DNA of 64,000 nucleotides from Campylobacter concisus (GCF_003049705.1 NZ_PIRF01000007.1:54446-118445), one strand, 5' to 3'. Shown: positions 29,166 to 39,026, numbered from the stretch's first letter. The notes: generated by a model not told the origin, from the sequence alone. Made by a program: numbers and translations.

Positions 29166-29264
29166 GCTAGCTCCTTAAATTTATGGCGATTATAACCCAA
29201 ATTTAAAAGCGCGCTTGGTTAAATTTGATAAAATTTGACAAATTTAGCAAATTTAAGGAGCGAT

Positions 29265-29837
29265 ATGTTTTTAAAATTAGACGAGATCGCTAGAAAACTA
29301 GATCAAATTTTCTTGCCACTAGAGCAAGAGGGCATAACTGGTATGAGACTTTTGCCGCAAAAGGACGCTTCGGCGCTTATGCAAGCACAAAAGAGCCTTG
29401 GTGTAAATTTCCCAGCCAAATTTGCAAAGCTTTTAAGCAAATTTGAGCTTGGCAATTTTGAAATTTGCAATGTCAGTTTTGGCTCCAGAGACGACTACGC
29501 AAGCGAGCTAGTGCGCCTAAACAGCGTAGATGAGTTTGGCGGCAAATGGTGGAGTGGCGAGGCTCGCCCAGCAAATTTGATAGTTTTTGCCGTGGGCGAT
29601 CCGTGGATATTTTTGCTTGATTGCACGAGTGGTGCGGTATATGCGTGGCTACTTGAAGATGAGGAGCTTTGCAGCAGGCGCGTTGCAAGCGACTTTGAAA
29701 AATTTTTCGTAGCGCTTGCCAGCACCTATATAGCAAGACTAAACGGCGAAGCCATGCCATCAGCCCAGCAAATACTAAATTTTGTCCAAGCAGACGACAC
29801 AGCACTTGATTTTTGGCAAGAGATGGCGCAAATTTAG
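29265..29837 (+). CDS. SMI1/KNR4 (SUKH) family protein
   Basis: This 190-residue protein starts at ATG 29265, four bases after AAGGAG. A TTG reading from 29235 has no ribosome-binding site. SUKH-type features are LGVNFPAKFAKLLSKFELGNF in the N-terminal third, LIVFAVGDPWIFLLDCTSGAVYAW as the central strands and a C-terminal DFEKFFVAL. Bacterial SUKH proteins often act as immunity proteins for contact-dependent or polymorphic toxins. No toxin gene is visible nearby. A decayed partial copy lies at about 31654-31865 (see below). Confidence 0.85.
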   Translation: MFLKLDEIARKLDQIFLPLEQEGITGMRLLPQKDASALMQAQKSLGVNFPAKFAKLLSKFELGNFEICNVSFGSRDDYASELVRLNSVDEFGGKWWSGEARPANLIVFAVGDPWIFLLDCTSGAVYAWLLEDEELCSRRVASDFEKFFVALASTYIARLNGEAMPSAQQILNFVQADDTALDFWQEMAQI

Positions 29838-30005
29838 TAAATTTTATAAATTTATCCTAGCAATCAAAGCAAAAACCACTTTTTATAAATTTAGTTTCGA
29901 TATGTAACACTCATTGCCTAAAATAAAAATATTAAAATATCTTTAAATAAAAATTTTTTCTAGCCGAGTTAATATTTAACTGCAAAAAAGGAAAAAGGAG
30001 CAAAA

Positions 30006-31364
30006 ATGAGCGAGTACATCGAACAAACGATGGAGTGGATAAAGAAGACCAACCCAGGTCAAGGCGTCTTTGTCCAAGCTGCGACTGAGATTTTAAACAG
30101 CCTAGAGCCGCTTATCAAAAGAGAGAGCAAGTACCAAAAACACGCGATCCTAGAGCGCATCGTCATCCCTGAACGCACTGTGATCTTTCGCGTCACATAC
30201 ACAGGCGATGATGGCAGACCAAAGGTAAATAACGGCTACCGCGTGCAGTTTAACTCAGCCGTTGGCCCATACAAGGGCGGTCTAAGGCTCCACCCAAGCG
30301 TCGATCTTGGCGTGCTAAAATTTCTTGGATTTGAGCAAATTTTCAAAAACTCGCTCACTGGCGTAAATATCGGCGGTGCGAAAGGCGGTAGCACCTTTGA
30401 TCCAAAGGGCAAGAGCGAGGGCGAGATAATGCGATTTTGCCAAGCATTTATGAGCGAGCTTTACCGCCACATCGGCAACACCGTGGATGTGCCAGCAGGC
30501 GATATCGGCGTGGGCGCTAGAGAGATCGGCTATATGTTTGGTCAGTATAAAAAGCTAACTGGCAGGTTTGATGGCATCCTAACTGGCAAAGGGCTAAACT
30601 GGGGCGGTAGCCTAGCGCGCACAGAGGCTACTGGATACGGACTAGTATATTTCACTCAAAACATGCTAAAAAAAGCTGGACTTGATCTAGAGGGCAAAAA
30701 ATGCAGCGTCAGCGGTAGCGGAAATGTCGCCATCTACACAGTCGAAAAGCTCTATCAAGCAGGCGCACTACCTATCACCGTCTCTGACTCAAACGGATAT
30801 GTCTATGACGCTGAGGGCATCGATCTAGCGGTGCTTAAAGAGCTAAAAGAAGTGAGACGCGCTCGCCTTAGCGAATATACTAAATTTAGACCAAATGCAA
30901 AATATGTAAGCGTGAGCGAATACAAAGAGGGCAGAAACGGCGTCTGGGACGTGCCATGCGACGGAGCCTTCCCGTGTGCGACACAAAACGAGCTTCACCT
31001 AGCCGACATAAAAGTGCTTTACGCAAATGGCTGCCGCTTCGTGGCTGAGGGCGCAAACATGCCAAGCACGCTTGATGCGATAAATTTCATGCTTGTGCAA
31101 AAAGACTTTCACTTTGCTCCAGCAAAAGCAGCAAACGCTGGCGGCGTGGGCACAAGTGGCCTTGAGATGATGCAAAATGCTGGCATGACTTCATGGAGTT
31201 TCGAGGAGGTCGATCGCAGACTTCATGGCATTATGAATCACATCTTTGAACTAAGTTATGAAACTAGTAAAGAGTTTGGCGATGAGGGCAACCTAGTACT
31301 TGGCTCAAATATCGCTGGCTTTAGAAAAGTGGCTGATGCGATGATAGATCAAGGATATGTGTAG
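30006..31364 (+). CDS. gdhA: NADP-specific glutamate dehydrogenase
   Basis: This 452-residue enzyme converts 2-oxoglutarate and ammonia to glutamate with NADPH. Visible are YKGGLRLHPSV, the catalytic lysine region GGAKGGSTFDPKGKS, DVPAGDIGVGAREIGYM and the nucleotide-binding GSGNVAIYTVEKL. Length matches the E. coli hexameric enzyme (447). It has an AAAAAGGAG-type ribosome-binding site. Confidence 0.97.
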   Translation: MSEYIEQTMEWIKKTNPGQGVFVQAATEILNSLEPLIKRESKYQKHAILERIVIPERTVIFRVTYTGDDGRPKVNNGYRVQFNSAVGPYKGGLRLHPSVDLGVLKFLGFEQIFKNSLTGVNIGGAKGGSTFDPKGKSEGEIMRFCQAFMSELYRHIGNTVDVPAGDIGVGAREIGYMFGQYKKLTGRFDGILTGKGLNWGGSLARTEATGYGLVYFTQNMLKKAGLDLEGKKCSVSGSGNVAIYTVEKLYQAGALPITVSDSNGYVYDAEGIDLAVLKELKEVRRARLSEYTKFRPNAKYVSVSEYKEGRNGVWDVPCDGAFPCATQNELHLADIKVLYANGCRFVAEGANMPSTLDAINFMLVQKDFHFAPAKAANAGGVGTSGLEMMQNAGMTSWSFEEVDRRLHGIMNHIFELSYETSKEFGDEGNLVLGSNIAGFRKVADAMIDQGYV

Positions 31365-31383
31365 GCCAATTTCGCTCTGTAAA

Positions 31384-31412
31384 TTTACGTCCAAGTTAAA
31401 TTTGGGCGTAAA
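31384..31412 (+). terminator. hairpin downstream of gdhA
   Basis: TTTACGTCCAA pairs with TTGGGCGTAAA (one G-T pair) 20 bases after the gdhA stop. There is no T-tract, so it may stabilise the 3' end rather than terminate. Confidence 0.4.
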
Positions 31413-31653
31413 TCGATACGAGGCAGGCTATGATTTTTAGCCAAAAAAGAGTTTTGCCTTTTATATGGCAAATTTTACTAGCAAGCTATCAAATTTACGC
31501 TGCTTTGAAGTATTTTATGCGGCGTTCGCTTTAACAAATTTTTGCTGGCGTGGCAGATGTGAATTTTAAGCTTGGCTAAATTTCGCTAGGGTGGCTAGCA
31601 GATCACATTTTTAGAGCTTTTTATATAAATTTTGTCAAAAGAGCTAATATAGT

Positions 31654-31865
31654 GGCAAATGGTGGAGCGGTCTATGCGTGACTACTTGGCGATGAAGAAA
31701 TTTGCAGCAAATGCGTTGCGAGCGAAAAATTTCATGCACTTGCAAATTCGACATAGTAAGGCTAAATAATGAAGTCCTACCATCAGCCGAGCAAATCCTA
31801 ATTTTAACCAACCAGACGACAAAGAGTTTCATTTTTGGCAAGAGATGGTTAAATTTTATAAATTT
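31654..31865 (+). pseudogene. decayed deletion copy of the SUKH gene 3' end
   Basis: The bases from 31654 match 29541-29554 (GGCAAATGGTGGAG). They then jump to a match with 29635 onward (CGGTCTATGCGTG against CGGTATATGCGTG). Similarity continues with small indels through GACGAC...TTTTTGGCAAGAGATGG to the region after the stop, including AAATTTTATAAATTTA. It is therefore a second SUKH gene with an internal deletion of about 80 bases and several frame-breaking changes. It reads on the same strand, about 2 kb downstream, with gdhA between. Confidence 0.85.
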
Positions 31866-32790
31866 AAGCCACACCTAAATTTCTCTTATCAAATTTTACT
31901 ACCACATAAAACAAAAGCAGTCAAATCCTTTGCAAAAAGCATTTTAAAGCGATAAAAACTGCTCGCATTTTTACAAAAAAAACCAAATTTAACTTATAAA
32001 TTTAGCCAGCTATTAGGCAAAAGTTGGCTCAAAACGCTCACATAAACACTACAAATATCGAATTTACTCAAAAGAAGCTTTCATTTTTACTCTAGTATGC
32101 GGCTCTCACCCAGTCAAATTTCTGTAAAGCATCCATGCGAACGATAAAATCGAACAAATTCCAGTAAGCAAAAATTAAAATTTTATAAATTTAAGCTATA
32201 AACAAAGAAATTTCTTGCTAAATTTAGCTCCAAATAAAATAAAAGCAGTCAAGAATTTGCAAAGGGCACTTATTAAAGTTATATTTCTCTAGTCAAGTTT
32301 AGCAACCTATTAGATGAAATTTAGATCACGACACTCGAACAAGCACCATAAATTTACAACTCGAAAGAAGTTATCAAATTTACTCTATCAGGCAAACTGT
32401 TGCCTAGTCAAATTTCAGTAAAACAACCTGCGCGAGCGATGGCAAGGCGATTAAACTCTAGTAAGCAAAAATTAAAATTTGCTACATTTAGCCCACGAAC
32501 AAGCAAATTTCTTGTCAAATTTAGTGCCACATAAAAAGCATCATAAACCTTTGCAAAAGCATTATTAAAGCGGATATCTCATTGCCAAATTTAGTCAGTA
32601 ATCAGGCGAAATTTAATTTAAAACACTCACACAAGCAATTAAATTTACAAACTCGCAAGATGTTCTCAGCACAGCGCCTATGCGAGCGATAACAAAGCGA
32701 ATAAATTCCAGTAAGTAAAAATCAAAATTTACTAAATTTAAGCCGCGTCTAAATTCATCCTACAAAATTTAACCACAAACCACATCAACA
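31853..32790. repeat. degenerate tandem repeats of about 250-330 bases
   Basis: Three full units (31853-32179, 32180-32476, 32477-32726) and a partial fourth (32727 to about 32790) can be aligned by eye. Each unit opens with ATTTTATAAATTTAAGC or a close variant. It then carries CACATAAAA...GCA, CCTTTGCAAAAGCAT followed by AAAGCG, and later TGCGAGCGATAA. It ends CCAGTAAGCAAAAATTAAA. Copies differ by many substitutions and indels and have stops in all frames I checked. The first unit begins where the SUKH relic ends. Confidence 0.7.
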
Positions 32791-32919
32791 AAGCAAATGG
32801 CATCGCGTAAATTTAGCAGATATAAAAATGATAGATTTTTTGAGAAATAGTTATTTATGAGTTTTTGTATTAAAAATTTAATGAAAAAGAGCAAGCCCTA
32901 GCCTGCTCTTTGTGAGAAT

Positions 32920-33438
32920 TTAACCCTTTTTTGGAGTTACAAGCATATTTACATAACGACCTTCTATTATAGGCTCTTTGTCGCGGTCAGCCTCATCTTT
33001 GATCATCTCCCAGACCTTCTCAAGCATGGCTACGCCAGCTTCTGGGGTGCTCATCTCGCGACCCTTTAAAAATACACGAAATTTAACGTGTTTGCCATCT
33101 TGCAAAAACTCGCTTGCGTGTTTAACCTTGTAGTTTATATCGTTTTGGGCGATCTTGACAGAGAGTTTTATCTCTTTTATCTCGATGGTTTTTTGCTTTT
33201 TCTTGGCCTCTTTTTGCTTTTTCTCTTGCTGATAGCGGAATTTACCATAGTCCATTATCTTGCAAACTGGCGGCTTCGCGTCTGGCGCTATAAGCACTAG
33301 ATCAAGCCCAAGCTTATTTGAGATCTCTAAAGCCTCTTCTCTTGAGATGACACCGTATGCCGTGCCATCATCCCCTACACATCTTACCTCTCTCGCCCTT
33401 ATGTCCTCATTGAGCAATACTTCATTTTCCTTACTCAA
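32920..33438 (-). CDS. infC: translation initiation factor IF-3
   Basis: This 172-residue factor has [16 protein letters not shown] at the start, the linker [10 protein letters not shown], and the C-terminal ribosome-binding domain with [15 protein letters not shown]. The start is TTG at 33438, overlapping the thrS stop as TTGA, with GAGG nine bases upstream. No ATG is in frame nearby. The thrS-infC pair is here separated by about 14 kb from rpmI-rplT, which often follow infC in other bacteria. Confidence 0.96.
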   Translation of the reverse strand: MSKENEVLLNEDIRAREVRCVGDDGTAYGVISREEALEISNKLGLDLVLIAPDAKPPVCKIMDYGKFRYQQEKKQKEAKKKQKTIEIKEIKLSVKIAQNDINYKVKHASEFLQDGKHVKFRVFLKGREMSTPEAGVAMLEKVWEMIKDEADRDKEPIIEGRYVNMLVTPKKG

Positions 33439-35255
33439 AAATGTACCTCACTAAGTTTCTCCTTCGTTAAATTTATAAATTCCGCCAAGCTCATATCGCT
33501 CTGCGTCCTAGCCTGTCTGTCGCGTAGCGCAACGCTCTTGTTCGTTACTTCGTTGTCACCTAGCACGACTATCATAGGCACCCTTTGTTTTTCAGCCGTT
33601 CTTATTCTTTTATTTAAACTCTCATTTTTACTTGCGATCTCGCTATCGATATTGATCTTTCTTAGCTCGCGTGAAATTTCTTTTGCGTAGTCTAAATGTG
33701 CGTCGCTAATAGGTACAATGACGACTTGCGTAGGAGCGATAAAAAATGGTAGCTCACCAGCAGTATGCTCAAGTAAAATTCCTATGAATCTCTCAAAACT
33801 GCCAAGCAGTGCTCTGTGAAGCATTACGGGGCGTTGTCTTTCGTTGTTTGCATCGATGTATCCTAGATCAAAGCGCTCTGGCAAGTTAAAATCAACTTGT
33901 ATCGTGCCGCACTGCCACTTTCTCTTAAGCGCATCAGTGATCTTAATGTCGATTTTTGGACCGTAGAATGCGCCGCCGCCCTCATCGATACCGTATTTAA
34001 AGCCATTTTCATCAAGAGCTTCTTTTAGCGCTTTGGTCGCAGTTTCCCAAATTTCATCCCCACCGATCGCTTTTGCCGGCTTGGTTGAAATTTCCATCTC
34101 ATAGTGAAAGCCAAAATTTTCCATTATCTTGCCAGCAAATTTTAAAATTTCTAAGATATTTTCTTTTATCTGGCTTGGCATACAAAAGATGTGCGAGTCG
34201 TCCTGGGCAAATTCGCGAACTCTAAAAAGTCCATGTAAAACGCCGCTTTTTTCATGGCGATGCACTACGCCGTATTCGAAAAATTTAAGTGGCAAATCGC
34301 GGTATGAGCGGATGTCGCTTTGATAAACTTTGATGTGACCAACGCAGTTCATCGGCTTTATGCCATATTCTGCCTCATCAATCGTCGTAAAGTACATATT
34401 TTCTTTATAGTTTGCGTAGTGGCCGCTTCTTCTCCACACGTCAGCCTTTAAAAGCTCAGGTCCTCGCACTGGCTCGTAGCCACGGTCGCGGTGAGCTTTG
34501 TATAAAATTTGCTCTAACTTAGAGCGCAAGCGTCCACCATTTGGTAACCATATCGGCAAGCCGCCACCCACTTCTTCATCAAAAGTAAATAGTTTCATCT
34601 CGGTGCCAAGCTTTCTGTGGTCACGCTTTTTGGCCTCTTCGATGATTCGGATGTGCTCTTTTAAGCTCTCTTTATCTGCATAGGCTGTGCCGTAAATTCT
34701 AGTTAGCATCTCACGGCTCTCATCGCCTCCAAGATAAGCCCCGGCCACGCGTGTTAGTTTGAAAAATTTTAAAAATTTAGTATTTGGTACGTGTGGTCCA
34801 CGGCAAAGATCTTCAAAATCGCCTTGCGAATAGCTACTCACTTCGCCATCTGGAATTCTTTTTAAGACCTCTTGTTTAAGATCATCGTTTTTAAATTTCT
34901 CACTCATATTAGCTTTGGTTGAGCAAGTTTTGACGATGTCAAATTTCTTCTCAGCAAGCTCTTTCATTTTTTCTTCGATCACAGCTAGATCGCTCTCGCC
35001 TAGCTTCGTGCCCTCATCATCAACTCTAAAATCATAATAAAACCCATCTTCTACATTTGGTCCGACAAAGAATTTTGCCTTTGGATAGAGTGATTTGATA
35101 GCTTGTGCCATGAGATGCGCACAGGAGTGTCTGATAACGTGTAGTGCTTCTTTTGAGTTGTCAAAATAGACAGGCTCAGCACTACTCTCACGCCCTGCGA
35201 TACTTTGAGTATCGACTATTTCGCCATTTAGTTTGTATGCGATGATATCGCTCAT
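33435..35255 (-). CDS. thrS: threonine-tRNA ligase
   Basis: This 606-residue class II synthetase has an editing domain with [11 protein letters not shown] and the later [10 protein letters not shown]. The catalytic core has [20 protein letters not shown] and motif 3 [12 protein letters not shown]. The zinc-site Cys lies in KPMNCVGH. The C-terminal anticodon domain begins around [12 protein letters not shown]. It is about 35 residues shorter than E. coli ThrRS because the N-terminal TGS domain is reduced. Upstream is a 350-base gap with no T-box-like element. Confidence 0.97.
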   Translation of the reverse strand: MSDIIAYKLNGEIVDTQSIAGRESSAEPVYFDNSKEALHVIRHSCAHLMAQAIKSLYPKAKFFVGPNVEDGFYYDFRVDDEGTKLGESDLAVIEEKMKELAEKKFDIVKTCSTKANMSEKFKNDDLKQEVLKRIPDGEVSSYSQGDFEDLCRGPHVPNTKFLKFFKLTRVAGAYLGGDESREMLTRIYGTAYADKESLKEHIRIIEEAKKRDHRKLGTEMKLFTFDEEVGGGLPIWLPNGGRLRSKLEQILYKAHRDRGYEPVRGPELLKADVWRRSGHYANYKENMYFTTIDEAEYGIKPMNCVGHIKVYQSDIRSYRDLPLKFFEYGVVHRHEKSGVLHGLFRVREFAQDDSHIFCMPSQIKENILEILKFAGKIMENFGFHYEMEISTKPAKAIGGDEIWETATKALKEALDENGFKYGIDEGGGAFYGPKIDIKITDALKRKWQCGTIQVDFNLPERFDLGYIDANNERQRPVMLHRALLGSFERFIGILLEHTAGELPFFIAPTQVVIVPISDAHLDYAKEISRELRKINIDSEIASKNESLNKRIRTAEKQRVPMIVVLGDNEVTNKSVALRDRQARTQSDMSLAEFINLTKEKLSEVHF

Positions 35256-35464
35256 TGTTTTTCCTTATATCAAATTGTCTTTTTTACGATAAAAGAACGA
35301 TTAAGGATTTTATCTAAATGGGCTTTAAGCTAAACTTAATATTTACTAAGCAGATTTTTATAAATTCTTTTTAAATCCACAAGCTTTGATCTATAAATTT
35401 ATTTATAAAATATATATATTTATATTTAAATGTGTAAATCCCTAAATTTAAAGCTTTTTATTTA

Positions 35465-35607
35465 TATAATTTATTATATTTTAAGATTATGCCTGATAAT
35501 ATTTGTTCTTGAAATGAATTTAGCAATTTCTCGTCTTTGCATTATTTAAATTCATTTTTCTCCCGACAATATTTAGTGCTAGGAAGTGGTTAGCCTAGCA
35601 CTTTTTT
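35465..35607 (+). ncRNA. candidate small RNA with intrinsic terminator
   Basis: The plus strand of the thrS upstream gap has TATAAT at 35465-35470 and TAAGAT at 35482-35487 as possible -10 boxes. An 11-base stem follows (AAATGAATTTA 35512-35522 with TAAATTCATTT 35547-35557), then a pyrimidine-rich TTTTCTCCC stretch. It ends with a perfect nine-base stem AGTGCTAGG/CCTAGCACT (35575-35602) followed by TTTTTATT. No plus-strand gene precedes it, and the T-tract suits the plus strand only. The rest of the gap is plain AT-rich promoter DNA of thrS. No known RNA family is recognised. Confidence 0.5.
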
Positions 35608-36172
35608 ATTCTGCAAAATTTATTAGCGTTGGTTGCACTATCTTCGTATAATCTTTTGTATTTAAAATGATCGATCTGTCAAGTAGTCCTGCATTAAATG
35701 CGATCTCATCGTTTCTTTGTAGCAACCTTTCATCAACTACAATGTGTAAATTTTTATGAAAGCTAAACGGTGGCACTGAACCAAAAACACAATCTGTCAA
35801 TGCCAAAACTTCATCTGGACTAGCTAGGCTTGCTCTTTTGCCATCAAATTTTTGTGCCAAGCTATCAAGATTTGCTTGCATATCGGCTGGCAAAATAGCC
35901 AAAATATAAATTTTACCAGCCTTCATCGCTGGCTTTTCGTCATCTAACAAATAGCCATCTAGCACATTTTCATCTTTAAAAATTTGCCTAAATTTCTCTT
36001 CATCTACGCCCTTTATAGAGCACACCAGCGCCTTTGCTCCCTGACTCATTTTAGTGCCCCTTATCTTAGCGACCTCTTCTGAAGTCCTAGCACTCTCATG
36101 CTCTATCACTCTAAATTTAGCCTCATTTTTGCTAAGAAGATCGTGGATTTTATTAAAAATTTGCTCTGACAC
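35606..36172 (-). CDS. YbaK/ProX-type aminoacyl-tRNA deacylase domain protein
   Basis: This 188-residue protein is built around the YbaK/prolyl-tRNA editing fold. Visible are FRVIEHESARTSEEVAKIRG, GAKALVCSIKG with the conserved lysine, and GSVPPFSFHKNLHIVVDE, the GxxPPF-type motif near the C-terminal third. It probably hydrolyses a mischarged tRNA; the cognate error is unknown. Its stop codon overlaps the T-tract of the plus-strand terminator just described. Confidence 0.88.
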   Translation of the reverse strand: MSEQIFNKIHDLLSKNEAKFRVIEHESARTSEEVAKIRGTKMSQGAKALVCSIKGVDEEKFRQIFKDENVLDGYLLDDEKPAMKAGKIYILAILPADMQANLDSLAQKFDGKRASLASPDEVLALTDCVFGSVPPFSFHKNLHIVVDERLLQRNDEIAFNAGLLDRSIILNTKDYTKIVQPTLINFAE

Positions 36173-36235
36173 AGCTCTTTCCTTTGGATAAATTTAGTTA
36201 AAATTATAGCGCTAAAACAAAAAAAGGGCAGGAAA

Positions 36236-36928
36236 ATGCAGATAAATTTAGATGACGTAAAGATTGAGCCAAGCTGGAAAGAGGCGCTAAAAGATGAGTT
36301 TTTGAGTGAAAATTTCGCTCGCATCAAAGAGAATTTCTTAAAAGCAAAGAGCGCTGGCGTCGTCTATCCACCAAGCGGGCTTATATTTAACGCATTTAAT
36401 CTAACGCCATTTCACGCCGTAAAGGTCGTCATCCTTGGCCAAGACCCATATCACGGCGCAAATCAAGCCATGGGGCTAAGCTTTTCAGTGCCAAGTGGTG
36501 TGCGCGTGCCGCCAAGCCTTGTGAATATTTATAAAGAAATTTACGCTGATCTTGGCATAAAAGAGCCAAATAGCGGCGATCTTACAAAGTGGGCAAAGCA
36601 AGGCGTGCTACTTCTAAACTCAACCCTTAGCGTAAGTGCTGGAGCCGCAAATTCTCACGCTAGCTTTGGCTGGCAGGGCTTTACAGACGCCGTCATAAGA
36701 AAGATAAGTGAAAATTTACAAAACGTAGTTTTCATGCTTTGGGGCAACCCAGCTAGAGCCAAAGCACCGCTAATAGACGCCAGCAAGCACCTCATCTTAG
36801 AGGCAGCACATCCAAGCCCACTGGCTCGTGGCGCATTTTTTGGCTGCCGACACTTTTCAAAGGCAAATATCTATCTAGCAAACCATGGCAAAACGCCAAT
36901 AGACTGGGATCTAAACGTAAAAATTTGA
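36236..36928 (+). CDS. ung: uracil-DNA glycosylase
   Basis: This 230-residue family 1 enzyme removes uracil from DNA. The water-activating loop GQDPYHG lies near residues 68-74, GVLLLNSTLSV is next, and HPSPLARGAFFG is the leucine-loop region with the catalytic His. The length is normal. It diverges from the YbaK-type gene. Confidence 0.97.
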   Translation: MQINLDDVKIEPSWKEALKDEFLSENFARIKENFLKAKSAGVVYPPSGLIFNAFNLTPFHAVKVVILGQDPYHGANQAMGLSFSVPSGVRVPPSLVNIYKEIYADLGIKEPNSGDLTKWAKQGVLLLNSTLSVSAGAANSHASFGWQGFTDAVIRKISENLQNVVFMLWGNPARAKAPLIDASKHLILEAAHPSPLARGAFFGCRHFSKANIYLANHGKTPIDWDLNVKI

Positions 36929-36929
36929 T

Positions 36930-37223
36930 CTATTTTTTTAGATCATTTAAAAGTTTGTTTGTCTCTTCAAGCTTTCTTTTGCAAAATTTCTCATCTTTGT
37001 TTTGCAAAATTATGGCTTCTTGGCCGCTTTGTCTTTGTTTAAACTCATCAAATTTAAGCTCAAAAAGCCTTAACGCCTTTTCATCATTTGCAAGTCGCTT
37101 GCTCTCTTTGGCATAAAGCTCGTCAAGATAGAGCCTACTTTGCTTGATATATTCATTGCAAACATCGTTTGCATGGACTAAATTTACGCCAAGTAAAATG
37201 GCAAAAATAGCTATTTTTTTCAT
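36930..37223 (-). CDS. small secreted helical protein, unknown function
   Basis: This 97-residue protein has a signal peptide (MKKIAIFAILLGVNLVHA). The mature part is highly charged and helical, possibly coiled coil, with two cysteines (DVCNEY and KFCKRK) that could bridge in the periplasm. It ends one base after the stop of the convergent ung gene. No family is recognised. Confidence 0.75.
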   Translation of the reverse strand: MKKIAIFAILLGVNLVHANDVCNEYIKQSRLYLDELYAKESKRLANDEKALRLFELKFDEFKQRQSGQEAIILQNKDEKFCKRKLEETNKLLNDLKK

Positions 37224-37303
37224 GTTTTTCCTTGAAATTTTTGCGTTATACTAGCCTTTAAGCACTTAAATTTTAAAATGCTCTTTCAAAAAAAGGATAA
37301 AAA

Positions 37304-37831
37304 ATGAGACGAAAAGATAGAGAGCTAAGCCGCGAAGATGGCCTAAAAATCATAGATGAATGCGAATATGCAGTAATTTCATGCGTGGATGATGAGGGAG
37401 AAATTTTTAGCGTACCGATCTCGCCTGTTAGAGTTGGTGAAAGCATTTTTATACACGGAGCTACCGCTGGCTGTAAGGCAAAACTACTTCAAGATGGACG
37501 AAAAGTGGAGTTTGTCTGCGTTAGTTTTAACAAAGTCCCGCATCTAAGCGAAAGCGAGCTAGATGCGATAAAAGGCGATGGCAAGGTACTTGGAGGCAAG
37601 GTTTTTACGACTGAGTACAAAAGTGCCATCGCAAAAACTAAAGTTTGTGAGATCACAGACGAAGCTAAAAAATATGAAATTTTAAAAATTCTCAGCCTAA
37701 AGTACACATCCTATGCGATGAGCACCTTTGACGTGGCGGCCGAGTATGGGCTAAAGATCATGAAAATTTACGAGCTAAAGATAGAGAGCCTTAGCGCTAA
37801 GGCTAAAATTTTGCCAAAACCAGCAAAGTAA
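37304..37831 (+). CDS. pyridoxamine 5'-phosphate oxidase-family FMN-binding protein
   Basis: This 175-residue split-barrel protein has the start MRRKDRELSREDGLKIIDEC, then AVISCVDDEGEIFSVPISPV and IFIHGATAGCKAKLL. This matches the Nim-like branch of the family (nitroreductase-type, formerly linked to 5-nitroimidazole resistance). The substrate is unknown. An AAAAAGGA site precedes the ATG, and rarA follows after ten bases. Confidence 0.9.
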   Translation: MRRKDRELSREDGLKIIDECEYAVISCVDDEGEIFSVPISPVRVGESIFIHGATAGCKAKLLQDGRKVEFVCVSFNKVPHLSESELDAIKGDGKVLGGKVFTTEYKSAIAKTKVCEITDEAKKYEILKILSLKYTSYAMSTFDVAAEYGLKIMKIYELKIESLSAKAKILPKPAK

Positions 37832-37841
37832 AGGAGTAAAT

Positions 37842-39026
37842 TTGAGCTCACTTGCACTGATGTTTAGACCAAAAAGCTTGGATGAAATTTGCGGACAAAA
37901 GGCGGTTAAAGCGGCATTTTTAAAATTTATAGCCTCTAGCAAAATCCCACACTCCATCTTTTATGGTCCAGCAGGCTGTGGCAAGACGAGCTTTGCAAGG
38001 GCTGTGGCGAGTGGGGCAAACTACGACTTTTATGAGTTTGATGGCGGAAATTTAAAGATAGATGACTTTCGCAAAATTTTAAAAAACTATGAAAACGCTC
38101 TAAATAAACCGCTCTTTTTTATAGATGAGATCCACCGCCTAAGCAAAACCCAACAAGAAGCACTGCTCATCCCCATGGAAAACTACAAAGCCCTAGTTAT
38201 CGGCGCTAGTACGGAAAATCCCTTTTTCACGCTAAGCTCAGGCATCAGAAGTCGCTCAATGCTCTTTGAGTTTAGACCGCTTAGCAGTGGCGATTTTGAG
38301 GAGCTGCTTAGCAAGATCAGAGAGCAAATTTCATTTAGCATTGACGAGGAGGCGAAGGAGTATCTTTTTAAAAGTAGCGGCGGTGACGCAAGAGCTATGC
38401 TAAATTTACTAGAATTTGCCATCACGCTTGATGAAAATGTGAGCATAGAAAATTTAAAAACACTTCGCCAAAACGCCCTAAAAGAGGGGGCAAAAGAGGA
38501 CGACACGCACTACGAGCTAGCAAGTGCTTTTATAAAAAGTCTGCGCGGAAGCGACGAAAACGCCGTAATCTACTATCTCGCAAGGCTCATAGACTCTGGC
38601 GAGAGTGCGGACTTCATCGCTAGAAGGATGGCGATATTTGCCAGCGAAGACATCGGCAACGCAAACCCAAATGCGCTAAATTTAGCCGCAAGCACGCTTA
38701 GCGTCGTAAAAGAGATAGGCTTTCCAGAGGCTAGGATCATACTGGCTCAGTGCGCCGTCTATCTAGCCAGCTCGCCAAAGTCAAACTCCAGCTACAACGC
38801 GATAAATGCCGCCCTAAGATACGTGCAAAGCGAAGAAATTTTAAAGATCCCGCCATATCTAAAAAATCACACAAAAGAGAGCAAAGACTACCTTTATCCG
38901 CATGATTTTGGCGGCTGGGTCGAGCAAAAATACCTAGAAAAACCGCTCGTTTTTTACAAAAGCAAGGGCATAGGCTTTGAAAAAACGCTAAATGAGTGGC
39001 TAGAGAAAATAAAATTCAAGGGTTAA
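37842..39026 (+). CDS. rarA: replication-associated recombination protein A
   Basis: This 394-residue clamp-loader-like AAA+ ATPase acts at stalled replication forks. Walker A GPAGCGKTS lies near residue 44 and Walker B LFFIDEIHR near 90; STENPFFTLS and the RSRSMLFEF arginine region follow. The C-terminal MgsA domain begins near ASAFIKSLRGSDENAVIYYLARL. The start is TTG 37842, six bases after GGAG; an internal ATG at 37860 is the alternative. Confidence 0.95.
   Translation: MSSLALMFRPKSLDEICGQKAVKAAFLKFIASSKIPHSIFYGPAGCGKTSFARAVASGANYDFYEFDGGNLKIDDFRKILKNYENALNKPLFFIDEIHRLSKTQQEALLIPMENYKALVIGASTENPFFTLSSGIRSRSMLFEFRPLSSGDFEELLSKIREQISFSIDEEAKEYLFKSSGGDARAMLNLLEFAITLDENVSIENLKTLRQNALKEGAKEDDTHYELASAFIKSLRGSDENAVIYYLARLIDSGESADFIARRMAIFASEDIGNANPNALNLAASTLSVVKEIGFPEARIILAQCAVYLASSPKSNSSYNAINAALRYVQSEEILKIPPYLKNHTKESKDYLYPHDFGGWVEQKYLEKPLVFYKSKGIGFEKTLNEWLEKIKFKG

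Noticed and set aside
31853..32790. CRISPR array
   Set aside because: The repeats are about 250-330 bases long and degenerate. There are no short identical repeats with unique spacers and no cas genes.
33435..33438. Rare autoregulatory start codon for infC
   Set aside because: The start is TTG, a normal alternative start in this genome, rather than the AUU type that IF-3 discriminates against in E. coli.
35256..35605. T-box or ThrRS-operator leader for thrS
   Set aside because: The obvious terminator in this gap has its T-run on the strand opposite to thrS, and no T-box sequence is present.
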